From positions 24,450 to 88,449 of the forward strand of contig NZ_BMTD01000028.1 in the NCBI RefSeq assembly GCF_014649495.1: a stretch of DNA of 64,000 nucleotides. The letters are read 5' to 3'. Source of the stretch: Streptomyces filipinensis (GTDB lineage Bacteria; Actinomycetota; Actinomycetes; Streptomycetales; Streptomycetaceae). Both the position numbers and the translations under genes were made by a program. The notes under the pieces were generated by a model. It worked only from the letters and a program-made list of their open reading frames with translations. It made no database searches and was not told where the DNA came from. This document shows, piece by piece, positions 17,796 to 27,619 of this stretch (position 1 is the stretch's first letter; each line of letters starts with the position of its first letter).

Positions 17796-17829
17796 CGCGG
17801 GCCCCCCGGACGACCTCCGGGGGCCCGCG
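17796..17829 (+). other. Stable intercistronic hairpin after the binding-protein gene
   Basis: CGCGGGCCCCCCGG (17796-17809) pairs with CCGGGGGCCCGCG (17817-17829) around ACGACCT with a single bulged C. No T tract follows. Placed between the abundant binding protein and the permease, it probably lowers downstream expression or protects the 3' end of the upstream message. Confidence 0.65.
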
Positions 17830-17850
17830 GTCCGCGGCGGGCCGTAAGCT

Positions 17851-18845
<995 letters not shown>

Positions 18846-18849
<4 letters not shown>

Positions 18850-19943
18850 CCGAACTCAGCAAGACCGGAGCGGCCGTGGGCGAGCCCACCAGCTCCTCGC
18901 CCGCGCCGTCCTCCTTCCTGGAAGTGCGCGACCTGAAGGTGCACTTCCCGACCGACGACGGCCTCGTGAAGTCCGTCGACGGGCTCAGCTTCCAGCTGGA
19001 GAAGGGCAAGACCCTCGGCATCGTGGGCGAGTCGGGCTCCGGCAAGTCCGTGACCTCGCTCGGCATCATGGGCCTGCACACCGCCGGCCAGTACGGCAAG
19101 CGCAAGGCGCAGATCTCCGGCGAGATCTGGCTGAACGGCACCGAACTGCTGTCCGCCGACCCCGACCACGTGCGCAAGCTGCGTGGCCGCGAGATGGCGA
19201 TGATCTTCCAGGATCCGCTGTCGGCGCTGCACCCGTACTACACGATCGGCGCGCAGATCGTGGAGGCCTACCGGATCCACCACGACGTCGACAAGAAGAC
19301 CGCCAAGCGCCGTGCGGTCGAGATGCTCGACCGCGTGGGCATCCCGCAGCCGGACAAGCGGGTCGACAGCTACCCGCACGAGTTCTCCGGCGGTATGCGT
19401 CAGCGCGCCATGATCGCCATGTCGCTCGTGAACAACCCCGAGCTGCTGATCGCGGACGAGCCGACCACCGCGCTCGACGTGACGGTCCAGGCGCAGATCC
19501 TGGACCTGATCCGCGACCTGCAGAAGGAGTTCGGCTCCGCGGTCATCATCATCACCCACGACCTGGGCGTCGTCGCCGAACTCGCCGACGACATCCTGGT
19601 GATGTACGGCGGTCGCTGCGTCGAGCGCGGCCCGGCCGAGAAGGTGTTCTACGAGCCCCGCCACCCCTACACCTGGGGTCTGCTCGGCTCGATGCCGCGC
19701 CTGGACCGCGACCAGCAGGAGCGCCTGATCCCGGTCAAGGGCTCCCCGCCCTCGCTGATCAACATCCCGTCCGGCTGCGCCTTCAACCCGCGCTGCCCGT
19801 ACGCCGACGTCCCGAAGGACAACCTGACCCGCACGGTCCGCCCGGAACTGACCGGGGTCGGCGACAAGCACTGGGCCGCCTGCCACATGTCGCAGGAGCA
19901 GCGGGAACGGATCTGGACCGAAGAGATTGCGCCGAAGCTGTGA
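18846..19943 (+). CDS. Oligopeptide ABC transporter ATPase (OppD/DppD type)
   Basis: The 365-residue ATPase has Walker A GESGSGKSV, signature FSGGMRQRAMIAMSL, Walker B LLIADEPTTALDV and the OppD C-terminal extension with cysteines in SGCAFNPRCPYA, close to the family norm for a 4Fe-4S-type motif. ATG 18846 overlaps the previous stop (ATGA) and its own stop overlaps the next start (GTGA), so the three downstream genes are translationally coupled. It powers peptide import together with the next gene product. Confidence 0.95.
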
Positions 19944-21325
19944 GTGAGAACGCAGAGGACAAAGCAGGGAGCATTCCCGCACAGAGCGACGGCGCGGAGG
20001 CCGGGCCCGCGGGCGAGACCTCCGGTACGGCCACCCTCACCAAGGACGCCGCGCCCGGCGAGATCCTGCTGAAGGTGACGGGGCTGCAGAAGCACTTCCC
20101 CATCAAGAAGGGCCTCTTCCAGCGCCAGGTCGGCGCCGTGCGCGCCGTCGACGGGATCGACTTCGAGGTCCGCTCCGGTGAAACCCTCGGTGTCGTGGGC
20201 GAGTCGGGCTGCGGCAAGTCGACGATGGGCCGGCTGATCACCCGGCTGCTCGAACCGACCGCCGGCGCCATCGAGTTCGAGGGCAAGGACATCACGCACC
20301 TCGGCGTGAGCGGCATGCGTCCCATGCGCCGCGACGTGCAGATGATCTTCCAGGACCCGTACTCGTCGCTGAACCCGCGCCACACCATCGGCACGATCGT
20401 CGGGGCCCCCTTCCGGCTCCAGGGCGTGGAGCCCGAGGGCGGCGTCAAGAAGGAAGTGCAGCGGCTGCTGTCGGTGGTCGGCCTCAACCCCGAGCACTAC
20501 AACCGCTACCCGCACGAGTTCTCCGGCGGTCAGCGCCAGCGCATCGGCATCGCCCGCGCGCTCGCCCTGAAGCCGAAGCTGGTCGTCGCGGACGAACCCG
20601 TCTCCGCGCTGGACGTGTCGATCCAGGCGCAGGTCGTGAACCTCATGGACGACCTCCAGGAGGAACTGGGCCTGACCTACGTGATCATCGCGCACGACCT
20701 CTCGGTCGTCCGGCACGTCTCGGACCGCATCGCGGTGATGTACCTCGGCAAGATCGTCGAACTGGCCGACCGGGAGTCGCTGTACAAGGCGCCGATGCAC
20801 CCGTACACCAAGGCGTTGATGTCGGCGGTGCCGATCCCGGACCCGGCGCGCAAGAACGCCAAGAGCGAGCGCATCCTGCTCAAGGGCGACGTGCCCTCGC
20901 CGATCTCGCCGCCCTCGGGCTGCCGCTTCCACACTCGCTGCTGGAAGGCGACGGAGATCTGCCGGACCACCGAGCCGGCGCTGCTGGAGCTCAGGCCCGG
21001 TCAGCGCGTCGCCTGCCACCACCCGGAGAACTTCGAGGACCAGGCCCCGCAGGACACGGTGCTGCTGACCGCCGCGAAGGAGGCGGCGGAGCTGGTCGCC
21101 GACGAGGTCCTCGCGGAGTCGGCGGAGACGTCGGCGGCGGTGGCGGCGGAACTGGCCGAAGAGGCCGCAGCCGAGGAGCCGGCCTCTGAGGAGCCGGCCT
21201 CTGAGGAGACGGCTTCTGAGGAAGTGGCTGCTTCTGAGGAGACGCCCTCCGAGGAGGCGGCTTCCGCGGAGACCGCCGAGGCCTCCGCCCCCGAGTCCGG
21301 ATCCCAGGAGTCAACCGACAAGTAG
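19940..21325 (+). CDS. Oligopeptide ABC transporter ATPase (OppF/DppF type) with acidic repeat tail
   Basis: The 461-residue protein has Walker A GESGCGKST, signature FSGGQRQRIGIARAL, Walker B LVVADEPVSALDV and the OppF C-terminal cysteines in SGCRFHTRCW. The ATPase ends near residue 360. The remaining 100 residues are an Ala/Glu/Ser-rich acidic tail with repeated units such as EEPAS and EETAS, encoded by visibly repetitive DNA at about 21160-21290. Ordinary OppF proteins are some 330-350 residues, so the tail is a lineage-specific addition of unknown role, probably disordered. GTG 19940 overlaps the previous stop. Confidence 0.93.
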   Translation: MSENAEDKAGSIPAQSDGAEAGPAGETSGTATLTKDAAPGEILLKVTGLQKHFPIKKGLFQRQVGAVRAVDGIDFEVRSGETLGVVGESGCGKSTMGRLITRLLEPTAGAIEFEGKDITHLGVSGMRPMRRDVQMIFQDPYSSLNPRHTIGTIVGAPFRLQGVEPEGGVKKEVQRLLSVVGLNPEHYNRYPHEFSGGQRQRIGIARALALKPKLVVADEPVSALDVSIQAQVVNLMDDLQEELGLTYVIIAHDLSVVRHVSDRIAVMYLGKIVELADRESLYKAPMHPYTKALMSAVPIPDPARKNAKSERILLKGDVPSPISPPSGCRFHTRCWKATEICRTTEPALLELRPGQRVACHHPENFEDQAPQDTVLLTAAKEAAELVADEVLAESAETSAAVAAELAEEAAAEEPASEEPASEETASEEVAASEETPSEEAASAETAEASAPESGSQESTDK

Positions 21326-21326
21326 C

Positions 21327-21351
21327 GCATGACAACTGGGCAAAGTCATGC
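21327..21351. repeat. Inverted repeat after the transporter operon
   Basis: GCATGAC (21327-21333) and GTCATGC (21345-21351) are exact complements with 11 bases between, starting two bases after the oppF-like stop. This may be a weak terminator or an operator for the peptidase gene that follows. Confidence 0.4.
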
Positions 21352-21425
21352 ACATGCCCAAACGGGAGAGTGCACAGTCGTCCGTGTCCGACCACTGATC
21401 GGTACACGCTCGAAAGGGACGACTC

Positions 21426-22817
21426 ATGGCACTCTCCCGTTCGGCACGCCTGGGGGCCGTCGCGACCGCGGCGGCCTCCTTCCTCGTCATCGGCGCTTCC
21501 GCCGCCCCCACCCCGGGCGCACCCGGCACCGGCGACCCCTACTTCCCGAACCTCGGCAACGGCGGCTTCGACGCGCTCCACTACGACCTCGACGTCGCCT
21601 ATGCCCCCGACACCGGCCGCCTGGACGGCCGTACCACCCTCACCGCCCGCGCCACCCAGAACCTCTCCTCCTTCGACCTGGACCTGCAGCAGCTGAGCAT
21701 CACCCGGGTCGACGTGAACGGCAGACGCACCCCGTTCACGCGCGAGGGCGACGAGGTCACCGTCACCCCGCGCCAAAGCCTGCCGCACGGGCGGACGTTC
21801 AAGGTCACCGTCACCTACGGCGGCATACCCCAGCCGCTCGGCGGGCCCATCGTGTTCGGCTCCAAGTACGGCTGGATGAAGACCGCCGACGGCGTCTTCG
21901 TCGCCTGTGAACCCAACGCCGCCTCCACCTGGTTCCCGTCCAGCGACCACCCCTCCGACAAGGCCACCTACGACATCCGGATCAGGGCGCCGAAGGGCCT
22001 GACCGGTGTCTCCAACGGCCGGCTCCTGTCGACGTACGACGAGGGAGACTCGACGTACACCCACTGGCGCGAGTCGAGGCCGATGGCGACCTACCTCGCG
22101 ACCGCCACCATCGGGAAGTTCGACGTGCGCACCGGCCGCACCCCCGGCGGCATCCCCGTCTACGTCGCGGTCGACCCGGTCCTGAAGAACAGCAACAGCG
22201 TCGACGTGTACGCCGTCACCGCCGCCGCGACCGACTACTGGTCGCAGGTCTTCGGGCCGTACCCGTTCGAGGAGACCGGCGCGATCGTGGACGACATGCC
22301 CGAGGCCGGGTTCTCGCTGGAGGTGCAGAGCAAGCCCGCCTACTCGGCCGTGCGCAGCGAGACGACCATCGTGCACGAGCTGGCCCACCAGTGGTTCGGC
22401 GACTCGGTCAGCGTGCGGCAGTGGAAGGACATCTGGCTCAACGAGGGCTTCGCCTCCTACGCCCAGTGGCTGTGGGCCGAACACCAGGGCACCCGTTCGG
22501 CGCACGACTCCTTCCTCGCCGCCTACGACGCCCGCCCGGCCGACTCCGCCTTCTGGCAGATCAAGGTCGCCGACCCGCAGCGGGACACGATGTTCGCCTC
22601 CGCCGTCTACCAGCGCGGCGCGATGACGCTCCAGATGCTCCGCGAGCGCATCGGCGACAAGGCGTTCTTCAGGCTGCTGCCCGCCTGGACCCGCCTCCAC
22701 CGGTACGGCAACGCGGACACCGCCGACTTCATCCGCCTCGCCGAGCGCGTCAGCGGGCAGAAGCTGGACGACCTGTTCGACACCTGGCTCTTCACCACGG
22801 GTAAGCCCGCCCTGTGA
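21426..22817 (+). CDS. Secreted M1-family zinc aminopeptidase
   Basis: The 463-residue protein has a signal peptide (MALSRSARLG with a hydrophobic stretch ending near GASA) and a short M1 peptidase unit. Zinc ligands are His317 and His321 in HELAHQWFGD and Glu340 in WLNEGFASYAQWLW. The exopeptidase segment is the variant EAGFSLEVQ rather than GAMEN. It lacks the large C-terminal helical domain of cytosolic PepN, as usual for secreted short forms. AAAGGGA precedes the ATG. Sitting after a peptide importer, it could trim extracellular peptides for uptake; this link is inference. Confidence 0.92.
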   Translation: MALSRSARLGAVATAAASFLVIGASAAPTPGAPGTGDPYFPNLGNGGFDALHYDLDVAYAPDTGRLDGRTTLTARATQNLSSFDLDLQQLSITRVDVNGRRTPFTREGDEVTVTPRQSLPHGRTFKVTVTYGGIPQPLGGPIVFGSKYGWMKTADGVFVACEPNAASTWFPSSDHPSDKATYDIRIRAPKGLTGVSNGRLLSTYDEGDSTYTHWRESRPMATYLATATIGKFDVRTGRTPGGIPVYVAVDPVLKNSNSVDVYAVTAAATDYWSQVFGPYPFEETGAIVDDMPEAGFSLEVQSKPAYSAVRSETTIVHELAHQWFGDSVSVRQWKDIWLNEGFASYAQWLWAEHQGTRSAHDSFLAAYDARPADSAFWQIKVADPQRDTMFASAVYQRGAMTLQMLRERIGDKAFFRLLPAWTRLHRYGNADTADFIRLAERVSGQKLDDLFDTWLFTTGKPAL

Positions 22818-22864
22818 GCCTGGCTTTGTAAGGTTCACGCCCCGCGACAGGTGAGAATACCTGG

Positions 22865-23524
22865 GTGCAACTGCAGCAACTCTTCAGTCCCTCCGTCCAG
22901 CACACGCTCGATGTCGTCGGCATCTTCGTGTTCGCGATCTCCGGCGCCCTGCTGGCCGTCCGGAAGAACTTCGACGTGTTCGGCATCGCCGTGCTCGCCG
23001 AGGTCACCGCGCTGGGCGGGGGGCTGTTCCGCGACCTGGTCATCGGCGCCGTGCCCCCGGCCGCCTTCACCGACCTCGGGTACTTCCTGACCCCGCTGCT
23101 CGCCGCGCTCGTCGTCTTCTTCCTGCACCCGCACGTGGAACGCATCCAGACGGGGGTGCTGGTCTTCGACGCGGCCGGCCTCGGCCTGTTCTGCGTCAGC
23201 GGTACGACGAAGGCGTACAGCTACGGCCTCAATCTGACCGCGTCGGCGACGCTGGGCCTCGCCACCGCGGTCGGCGGCGGTGTGCTGCGCGACGTGCTGG
23301 CCAACGAGGTGCCCTCACTGCTGCGCTGGGACCGCGATCTGTACGCGGTCCCAGCGATCGTCGGCGCCACGATGGTCGTGCTGTGCCTCCACTACGCCGT
23401 CCTGACCCCCCTCACCAGTGGACTCGCCGCCGTCACGGCTTTTGTGCTGCGCCTGCTCGCGATGCGGTTCCACTGGCGAGCTCCGCGCGCGTGGAACCGC
23501 CGGTCGACGGTGACCGAGGAGTAG
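22865..23524 (+). CDS. Trimeric intracellular cation channel (TRIC/UPF0126) family membrane protein
   Basis: The 219-residue protein has two tandem UPF0126 units, each of about three helices, with the paired motifs GIAVLAEVTALGGGLFRDLVIG and GLATAVGGGVLRDVLANEVP. Bacterial members form trimeric cation channels in the membrane. GTG 22865 follows AGGTGAG. The 3' end overlaps the end of the convergent esterase gene by about 90 bases, which would make the transcripts antisense to one another there. Confidence 0.9.
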   Translation: MQLQQLFSPSVQHTLDVVGIFVFAISGALLAVRKNFDVFGIAVLAEVTALGGGLFRDLVIGAVPPAAFTDLGYFLTPLLAALVVFFLHPHVERIQTGVLVFDAAGLGLFCVSGTTKAYSYGLNLTASATLGLATAVGGGVLRDVLANEVPSLLRWDRDLYAVPAIVGATMVVLCLHYAVLTPLTSGLAAVTAFVLRLLAMRFHWRAPRAWNRRSTVTEE

Positions 23525-24722
23525 TCCCGGTGGTTCCGGCGGCACTCCCGGTAAGAGAACCCGTGGTTCCGGTAAGAGAACGGTCCTGGCCCTTGGCGTG
23601 GTTCTGGCCCATCTGCAGGGTCAGCCAGCGGAACACCGTGTCGACCTGGGGCCGCCACAGCGCCATGTTGTGGCCGCCCGCGCTGCGCGGCAGGAACACC
23701 ACGTGCACGGTCGTCGGTGCCTTGGCGATGGACTCCAGCGCCACGCCCGCCTGATAGCCGTCGCCGGACTCGCCGGAGACGTAGAGCGCGATCCGGGGCG
23801 GTACGGCGGACTTCTTCAGCAGCAGGTAGGGGTTGTTCTCGGCGCGCAGGGCGGGGCTCTGCGCGGCGAGGGAGTTGCGCTCGCCGATCGGGTCGTTGTA
23901 GCCGGACAGGCTCACCGCGGCCCGGTACCGGTCCGGGTGCGCCACGGCCAGCTTGACCGCGCAGTGGGCGCCCGCCGAGTACCCGGCGACGGCCCAGCCC
24001 TGTGGCGCCGGCTGGGCACGGAAGTTGTCCGTGACCATCTTCGGCACGTCGATGCTGAGCCAGGTGTCGGCGTTGACCTGGCCGGGGATGTTGGCGCAGC
24101 CGGTGTCCACGCCGGCCAGCAGGTTGGTGCGCGGGGCGACCAGGATGAAGGGCGCCACCTGGCCGCTGCGCATCAGCGGCAGCAGCTGCTCGTGCGTCTT
24201 CATGGAGCCGAACCAGGCCTTCGCCGAACCGGGGTAGCCCGGCAGCAGCTCCACCACCGGGAACTTCTTGTTGCGGTAGGCCGGATCGTTGTACTGCGGC
24301 GGCAGCCAGACGTAGACCTCGGCGTTCACACCCGATACCCGGCCCTTGAGCTGTGTGACGCGCACTCCGCCGGCCGCCTGCATGCCGGGGCCGCCGGCCG
24401 CCGTGAAGGTCTGCTTGACCTTGGGCAACCGTTTCACCGCTATGCCGCCGGTGCCGTCCCGGCCCAGGTCCTGGGCCTGCTGGACGTGGTTGCCGGTGCC
24501 GAGCAGGTCGGCCCAGTTGTCGTACAGGTTGTTCTGGTTGTTGACCAGAACGAAGATCAGCGTGACGGCGGTGCCCTGGGCGAACAGCAGCATCAGTACT
24601 CGGGCCGCGGCACGCAGGGGCTTGGGCCCGCGCACTCGCGACCAGAGCACGAGTGGCAGTATCAGTGCAACCACGGCCAGCACGATGGTCGTGTAGAGGA
24701 ACGGAGTCCCGGTGAGGCTCAT
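23433..24722 (-). CDS. Membrane-anchored alpha/beta-hydrolase esterase (Ag85/FrmB-like)
   Basis: The roughly 429-residue protein has two N-terminal membrane helices (about residues 5-28 and 40-60), then an extracytoplasmic esterase domain with PVVELLPGYPGSAKAW, the nucleophile elbow GYSAGAHCAVK and a late histidine in SAGGHNMALW. This resembles the esterase D/antigen 85 family. ATG 24722 (MSLTGTPF) is preferred over an in-frame start at 24773. The C-terminal 55 residues are low-complexity (SLTGTTGSLTGSAAG) and overlap the convergent channel gene; third-position GC falls there, so the true end could be near 23580. Confidence 0.82.
   Translation of the reverse strand: MSLTGTPFLYTTIVLAVVALILPLVLWSRVRGPKPLRAAARVLMLLFAQGTAVTLIFVLVNNQNNLYDNWADLLGTGNHVQQAQDLGRDGTGGIAVKRLPKVKQTFTAAGGPGMQAAGGVRVTQLKGRVSGVNAEVYVWLPPQYNDPAYRNKKFPVVELLPGYPGSAKAWFGSMKTHEQLLPLMRSGQVAPFILVAPRTNLLAGVDTGCANIPGQVNADTWLSIDVPKMVTDNFRAQPAPQGWAVAGYSAGAHCAVKLAVAHPDRYRAAVSLSGYNDPIGERNSLAAQSPALRAENNPYLLLKKSAVPPRIALYVSGESGDGYQAGVALESIAKAPTTVHVVFLPRSAGGHNMALWRPQVDTVFRWLTLQMGQNHAKGQDRSLTGTTGSLTGSAAGTTGTTPRSPSTGGSTRAELASGTASRAGAAQKP
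23548..23581. repeat. 13-bp direct repeat in the esterase 3' end
   Basis: CCGGTAAGAGAAC occurs at 23548-23560 and 23569-23581, a period of 21 bases. In the minus-strand frame it encodes the repeated SLTG units of the esterase tail. Confidence 0.7.
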
Positions 24723-24896
24723 GTCCCCATAGAGGGGAATCCGGGGTCCGAGGTTGTGGACGAGTCGGGACACTTACCGAGAAATTGCCGGAACCTCACC
24801 CGGCAGAGGGATCCGATGCCGACCCCGCGGCCGCTGTTCACGCGTGCGCAACAGAAAAAGCTACCGCTTAGTAATTTCCTGTTGTACCGTTCACCC

Positions 24897-25760
24897 ATGC
24901 CAGAAGCAGCTTCCGCCCCCTCCCCGTCGCGGGCCGTGATCGGCGACAGCGAGTTCGACCGCGACACCGCGGTCGTCCGGCGCGGGCCCGGTGTCTACGG
25001 CATCGACCTCTCGGCCGGCTGGACCATCATCAGCGCCGTCAACGGCGGCTACCTGCTGGCCGTGCTGGGCCGCGCCCTCGCGGACGCCCTCCCGCACCCG
25101 GACCCCTTCACCGTCTCCGCGTACTACCTGACCGCCTCGCAGCCCGGCCCGGCGGTCGTCCGCACCGAGACGATCCGCACCGGCCGCACCCTCTCCACCG
25201 GCCAGGCCTCGCTCTTCCAGTACGACGACCAGGGCAACGAGGTCGAACGCATCCGCGTCCTCGCCTCCTACGGCGACCTCGCGGGCCTTCCCGACGACGT
25301 CCGCACGACGGCGACGCCGCCCGCCATCCCGCCGCTGGACCAGTGCTTCGGCCCGGCGGACGGACCCGCCCCGATCGAGGGCAGCAACGCCATCGCCGAC
25401 CGGCTGATGCTCAAGCTGGACCCGGCGACCCTCGGCTGGGCCCTGGGCGCTCCCTCGGGCAAGGGCGAGATGCGCGCCTGGTTCGGCCTGGCCGACGGCC
25501 GTGACCCCGACCCGCTCTCCCTCCTGCTCGCGGTGGACGCGCTGCCGCCCACCGCCTTCGAGATCGGCCTCAAGGGCTGGGTCCCCACGGTGGAGCTCAC
25601 CGCCCACGTCCGCCGCCGCCCGGCCCCCGGCCCCCTGCGGGTCTCCATCACCACCCGCAACCTGGCCGGCGGCTTCCTGGAGGAGGACGCCGAGGTCTGG
25701 GACAGCGAGAACCACCTGGTCGCCCAGTCCCGCCAACTGGCCCGGGCCAGGCTCGCCTGA
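24897..25760 (+). CDS. Acyl-CoA thioesterase-like double hotdog protein
   Basis: The 287-residue protein matches the TesB-like thioesterase family: an N-terminal hotdog with GWTIISAVNGGYLLAVLGRAL and PFTVSAYYLTASQPG, and a second with DPLSLLLAVDALPPTAFEIG and VELTAHVRRRPAPGPLRVSI. Such enzymes hydrolyse acyl-CoA thioesters. ATG 24897 lacks a clear ribosome site. A TACCGT hexamer ends only seven bases upstream, which would fit a leaderless transcript. Divergent from the esterase gene. Confidence 0.87.
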   Translation: MPEAASAPSPSRAVIGDSEFDRDTAVVRRGPGVYGIDLSAGWTIISAVNGGYLLAVLGRALADALPHPDPFTVSAYYLTASQPGPAVVRTETIRTGRTLSTGQASLFQYDDQGNEVERIRVLASYGDLAGLPDDVRTTATPPAIPPLDQCFGPADGPAPIEGSNAIADRLMLKLDPATLGWALGAPSGKGEMRAWFGLADGRDPDPLSLLLAVDALPPTAFEIGLKGWVPTVELTAHVRRRPAPGPLRVSITTRNLAGGFLEEDAEVWDSENHLVAQSRQLARARLA

Positions 25761-25799
25761 TCCGGCCGGACCGGGCCGTCGTCGGTTTGCCGGCGGGGG

Positions 25800-26399
25800 T
25801 CAGGGCCGGTCGAGCGGGGTGCGGCCGAGCCAGGCGGCGAGTTCGGTGTAGGGGTCGGCGCCTTCGGGGGCTTCGCGGCGGGTGTCGAAGGGGGTGTCCT
25901 CGTCGCGGGGGCGGGAGTCCGGCAGTACCTCGCGGGCGTTGGCGAGGGCGAACTCGGCGAGTTCCGCGTCGAGCCGGTGCGGATGTCCGACGGCCTCGGA
26001 GAGGTCCCAGGTGTGCGTCACGATCTCCATGACGTAACCCGAAAGCGCCGCATGGCCCGGTACCTCGCCCCACGGCACGCGCACCGACGTCGTCATCCGC
26101 TCGTCGCTCTCCCACGCCTTCAGGACGCGGACACGCACCTCGTCGTAGGCCGCCGCCCAGCCGTCGTCCTCGACGCCATCGGCGACGGGCCGCACGGCCA
26201 GTCCGTCGCCGCCTTCGCCCACCACGGCGATCCGCCGGGTGCCGCCGACGATGTGGCTCAACAGGGCCCGCACGTCGAACTCCGTACAGGGCGTGGGGCC
26301 GTCGAGCTGGTCCGGCCGTACGGTCTTGATGAGGGCCGCGGCCTGCTCCGTGGCGCGGGTGTAGAGGGGGCGGGGGTCGACGAACTCGCTGGTGGTCAT
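25800..26399 (-). CDS. DinB/MDMPI-like metal-binding protein (TIGR03086 type)
   Basis: The 199-residue protein has the maleylpyruvate isomerase N-terminal pattern: TPCTEFDVRALLSHIVGGTRR with a histidine ligand near residue 48, and later YVMEIVTHTWDLSEAVG with a second histidine. These four-helix proteins bind a divalent metal and often act as mycothiol-dependent enzymes in actinobacteria. GAGAGG precedes ATG 26399. It is divergent from a WYL regulator, its likely controller. Confidence 0.88.
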   Translation of the reverse strand: MTTSEFVDPRPLYTRATEQAAALIKTVRPDQLDGPTPCTEFDVRALLSHIVGGTRRIAVVGEGGDGLAVRPVADGVEDDGWAAAYDEVRVRVLKAWESDERMTTSVRVPWGEVPGHAALSGYVMEIVTHTWDLSEAVGHPHRLDAELAEFALANAREVLPDSRPRDEDTPFDTRREAPEGADPYTELAAWLGRTPLDRP

Positions 26400-26500
26400 G
26401 GTGTGCCTCTCGCTAGGTCGGTGCCCTGAGCATGGCGCGATAACCTGACATCCGCCGTCAACATTTGCGCGGGGATCCGTGCCGGCGCGATCCTGGGCGC

Positions 26501-27478
26501 GTGAAGTCCGACCGGCTGCTGTCGATCCTGCTGCTCCTGCAGACCCGGGGCCGTGTCCCCGCGCACGAACTCGCCGACCGGCTGGAGGTGTCGGTCCGCA
26601 CCATCTACCGGGACGTCGAGGCGCTGTCGGCCTCCGGTGTCCCGGTCTACGCCGAGCGCGGCCGGCACGGCGGCATCGAACTCCTCGCCGGTTTCCGCAC
26701 CGACGTCACCGGACTGACCGCCGACGAGTCCCGCGCCCTGTTCATCCTGGCCGCACAGGGCGCGCACGCCGCGCTGGGTCTCGACGCGGCCCTCGGCTCG
26801 GCCCTGCGCAAGGTGATGGCCGCGCTGCCGGCGCCGTACCGGCCCGCCGCCGAGGTGACCAGCCGCCGCATCCTGGTCGACGCCACCCGCTGGAAGAGCG
26901 GCCCCCAGCAGTCCGTCGACCTGGAGGTGCTGCAGGACGCCGTCTTCTGTGACCGGCGCCTCGGGCTCCGCTACCGGCACAGCGGGGAGCGGGAGCCGCG
27001 GACGTACACCGTGGATCCGTACGGCCTGGTCGCCAAGGCCGGGGTCTGGTACCTGGTCGCCGACCGGCGGGGCGTGCCGCGGCTGTTCCGGGCCGACCGG
27101 ATCCACTCGGCCCGCCCGCTGGACGAGCCGGTACGGCGTCGGCCCGGGGTCGAACTCGCCGACGCCTGGGAGGTGTTGCGGCGTCAGGTGGAGGAGCGGC
27201 AGGGCGGCGTCGAGGTCACCGTGCGGGTCCGGCGCGAGCGGCTCGACATGTTCCAGCGGATGATGGCCGCCGAGCTGACCGCCCCGCCCGACGACGACGG
27301 CGAGAGCGACTGGGTCACCGCCCGGCTGGCCTTCCCGGTGCTGCGCGCGGTGCGCCAACTCCTCGGGTTCTCCGACCAGGTGCGGCTGCTGGGTCCGCCC
27401 GAGGCCCGCGCGGAACTGCTGGCGGGGGCTCGTTCCGTCACGGCCCTGTACCGGCAAGCGGACCAGGAAGAAGTCTGA
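26501..27478 (+). CDS. HTH-WYL transcriptional regulator (YafY type)
   Basis: The 325-residue protein has an N-terminal winged helix (KSDRLLSILLLLQTRGRVPAHELADRLEVSVRTIYRDVEAL), a linker with HGGIELLAGFRT, a WYL domain (RTYTVDPYGLVAKAGVWYLVADRRG) and a WCX C-terminal part. GTG 26501 gives the standard start. WYL proteins sense small ligands or nucleic acids. The 101-bp gap to the divergent metal-binding gene contains TGACATCCGCCGTCA, a partial dyad that may be its site. Confidence 0.92.
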   Translation: MKSDRLLSILLLLQTRGRVPAHELADRLEVSVRTIYRDVEALSASGVPVYAERGRHGGIELLAGFRTDVTGLTADESRALFILAAQGAHAALGLDAALGSALRKVMAALPAPYRPAAEVTSRRILVDATRWKSGPQQSVDLEVLQDAVFCDRRLGLRYRHSGEREPRTYTVDPYGLVAKAGVWYLVADRRGVPRLFRADRIHSARPLDEPVRRRPGVELADAWEVLRRQVEERQGGVEVTVRVRRERLDMFQRMMAAELTAPPDDDGESDWVTARLAFPVLRAVRQLLGFSDQVRLLGPPEARAELLAGARSVTALYRQADQEEV

Positions 27479-27503
27479 AACCGCAGGTCACATACGGTGC
27501 TTG

Positions 27504-27522
27504 GGGCGGGCTTCACCCGCCC
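27504..27522 (+). terminator. Hairpin after the WYL regulator gene
   Basis: GGGCGGG (27504-27510) and CCCGCCC (27516-27522) form a perfect 7-bp stem with a CTTCA loop, 26 bases after the stop. There is no T tract. Confidence 0.5.
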
Positions 27523-27619
27523 GACAGCTCGGCGACAGGGCACGCCCAAGGACGCCCTGACCGCCGTTGATCGAGTGCGCCCCTCAGAAAGTCCCTCATC
27601 GTTTTCGGAGCTGACTCTC

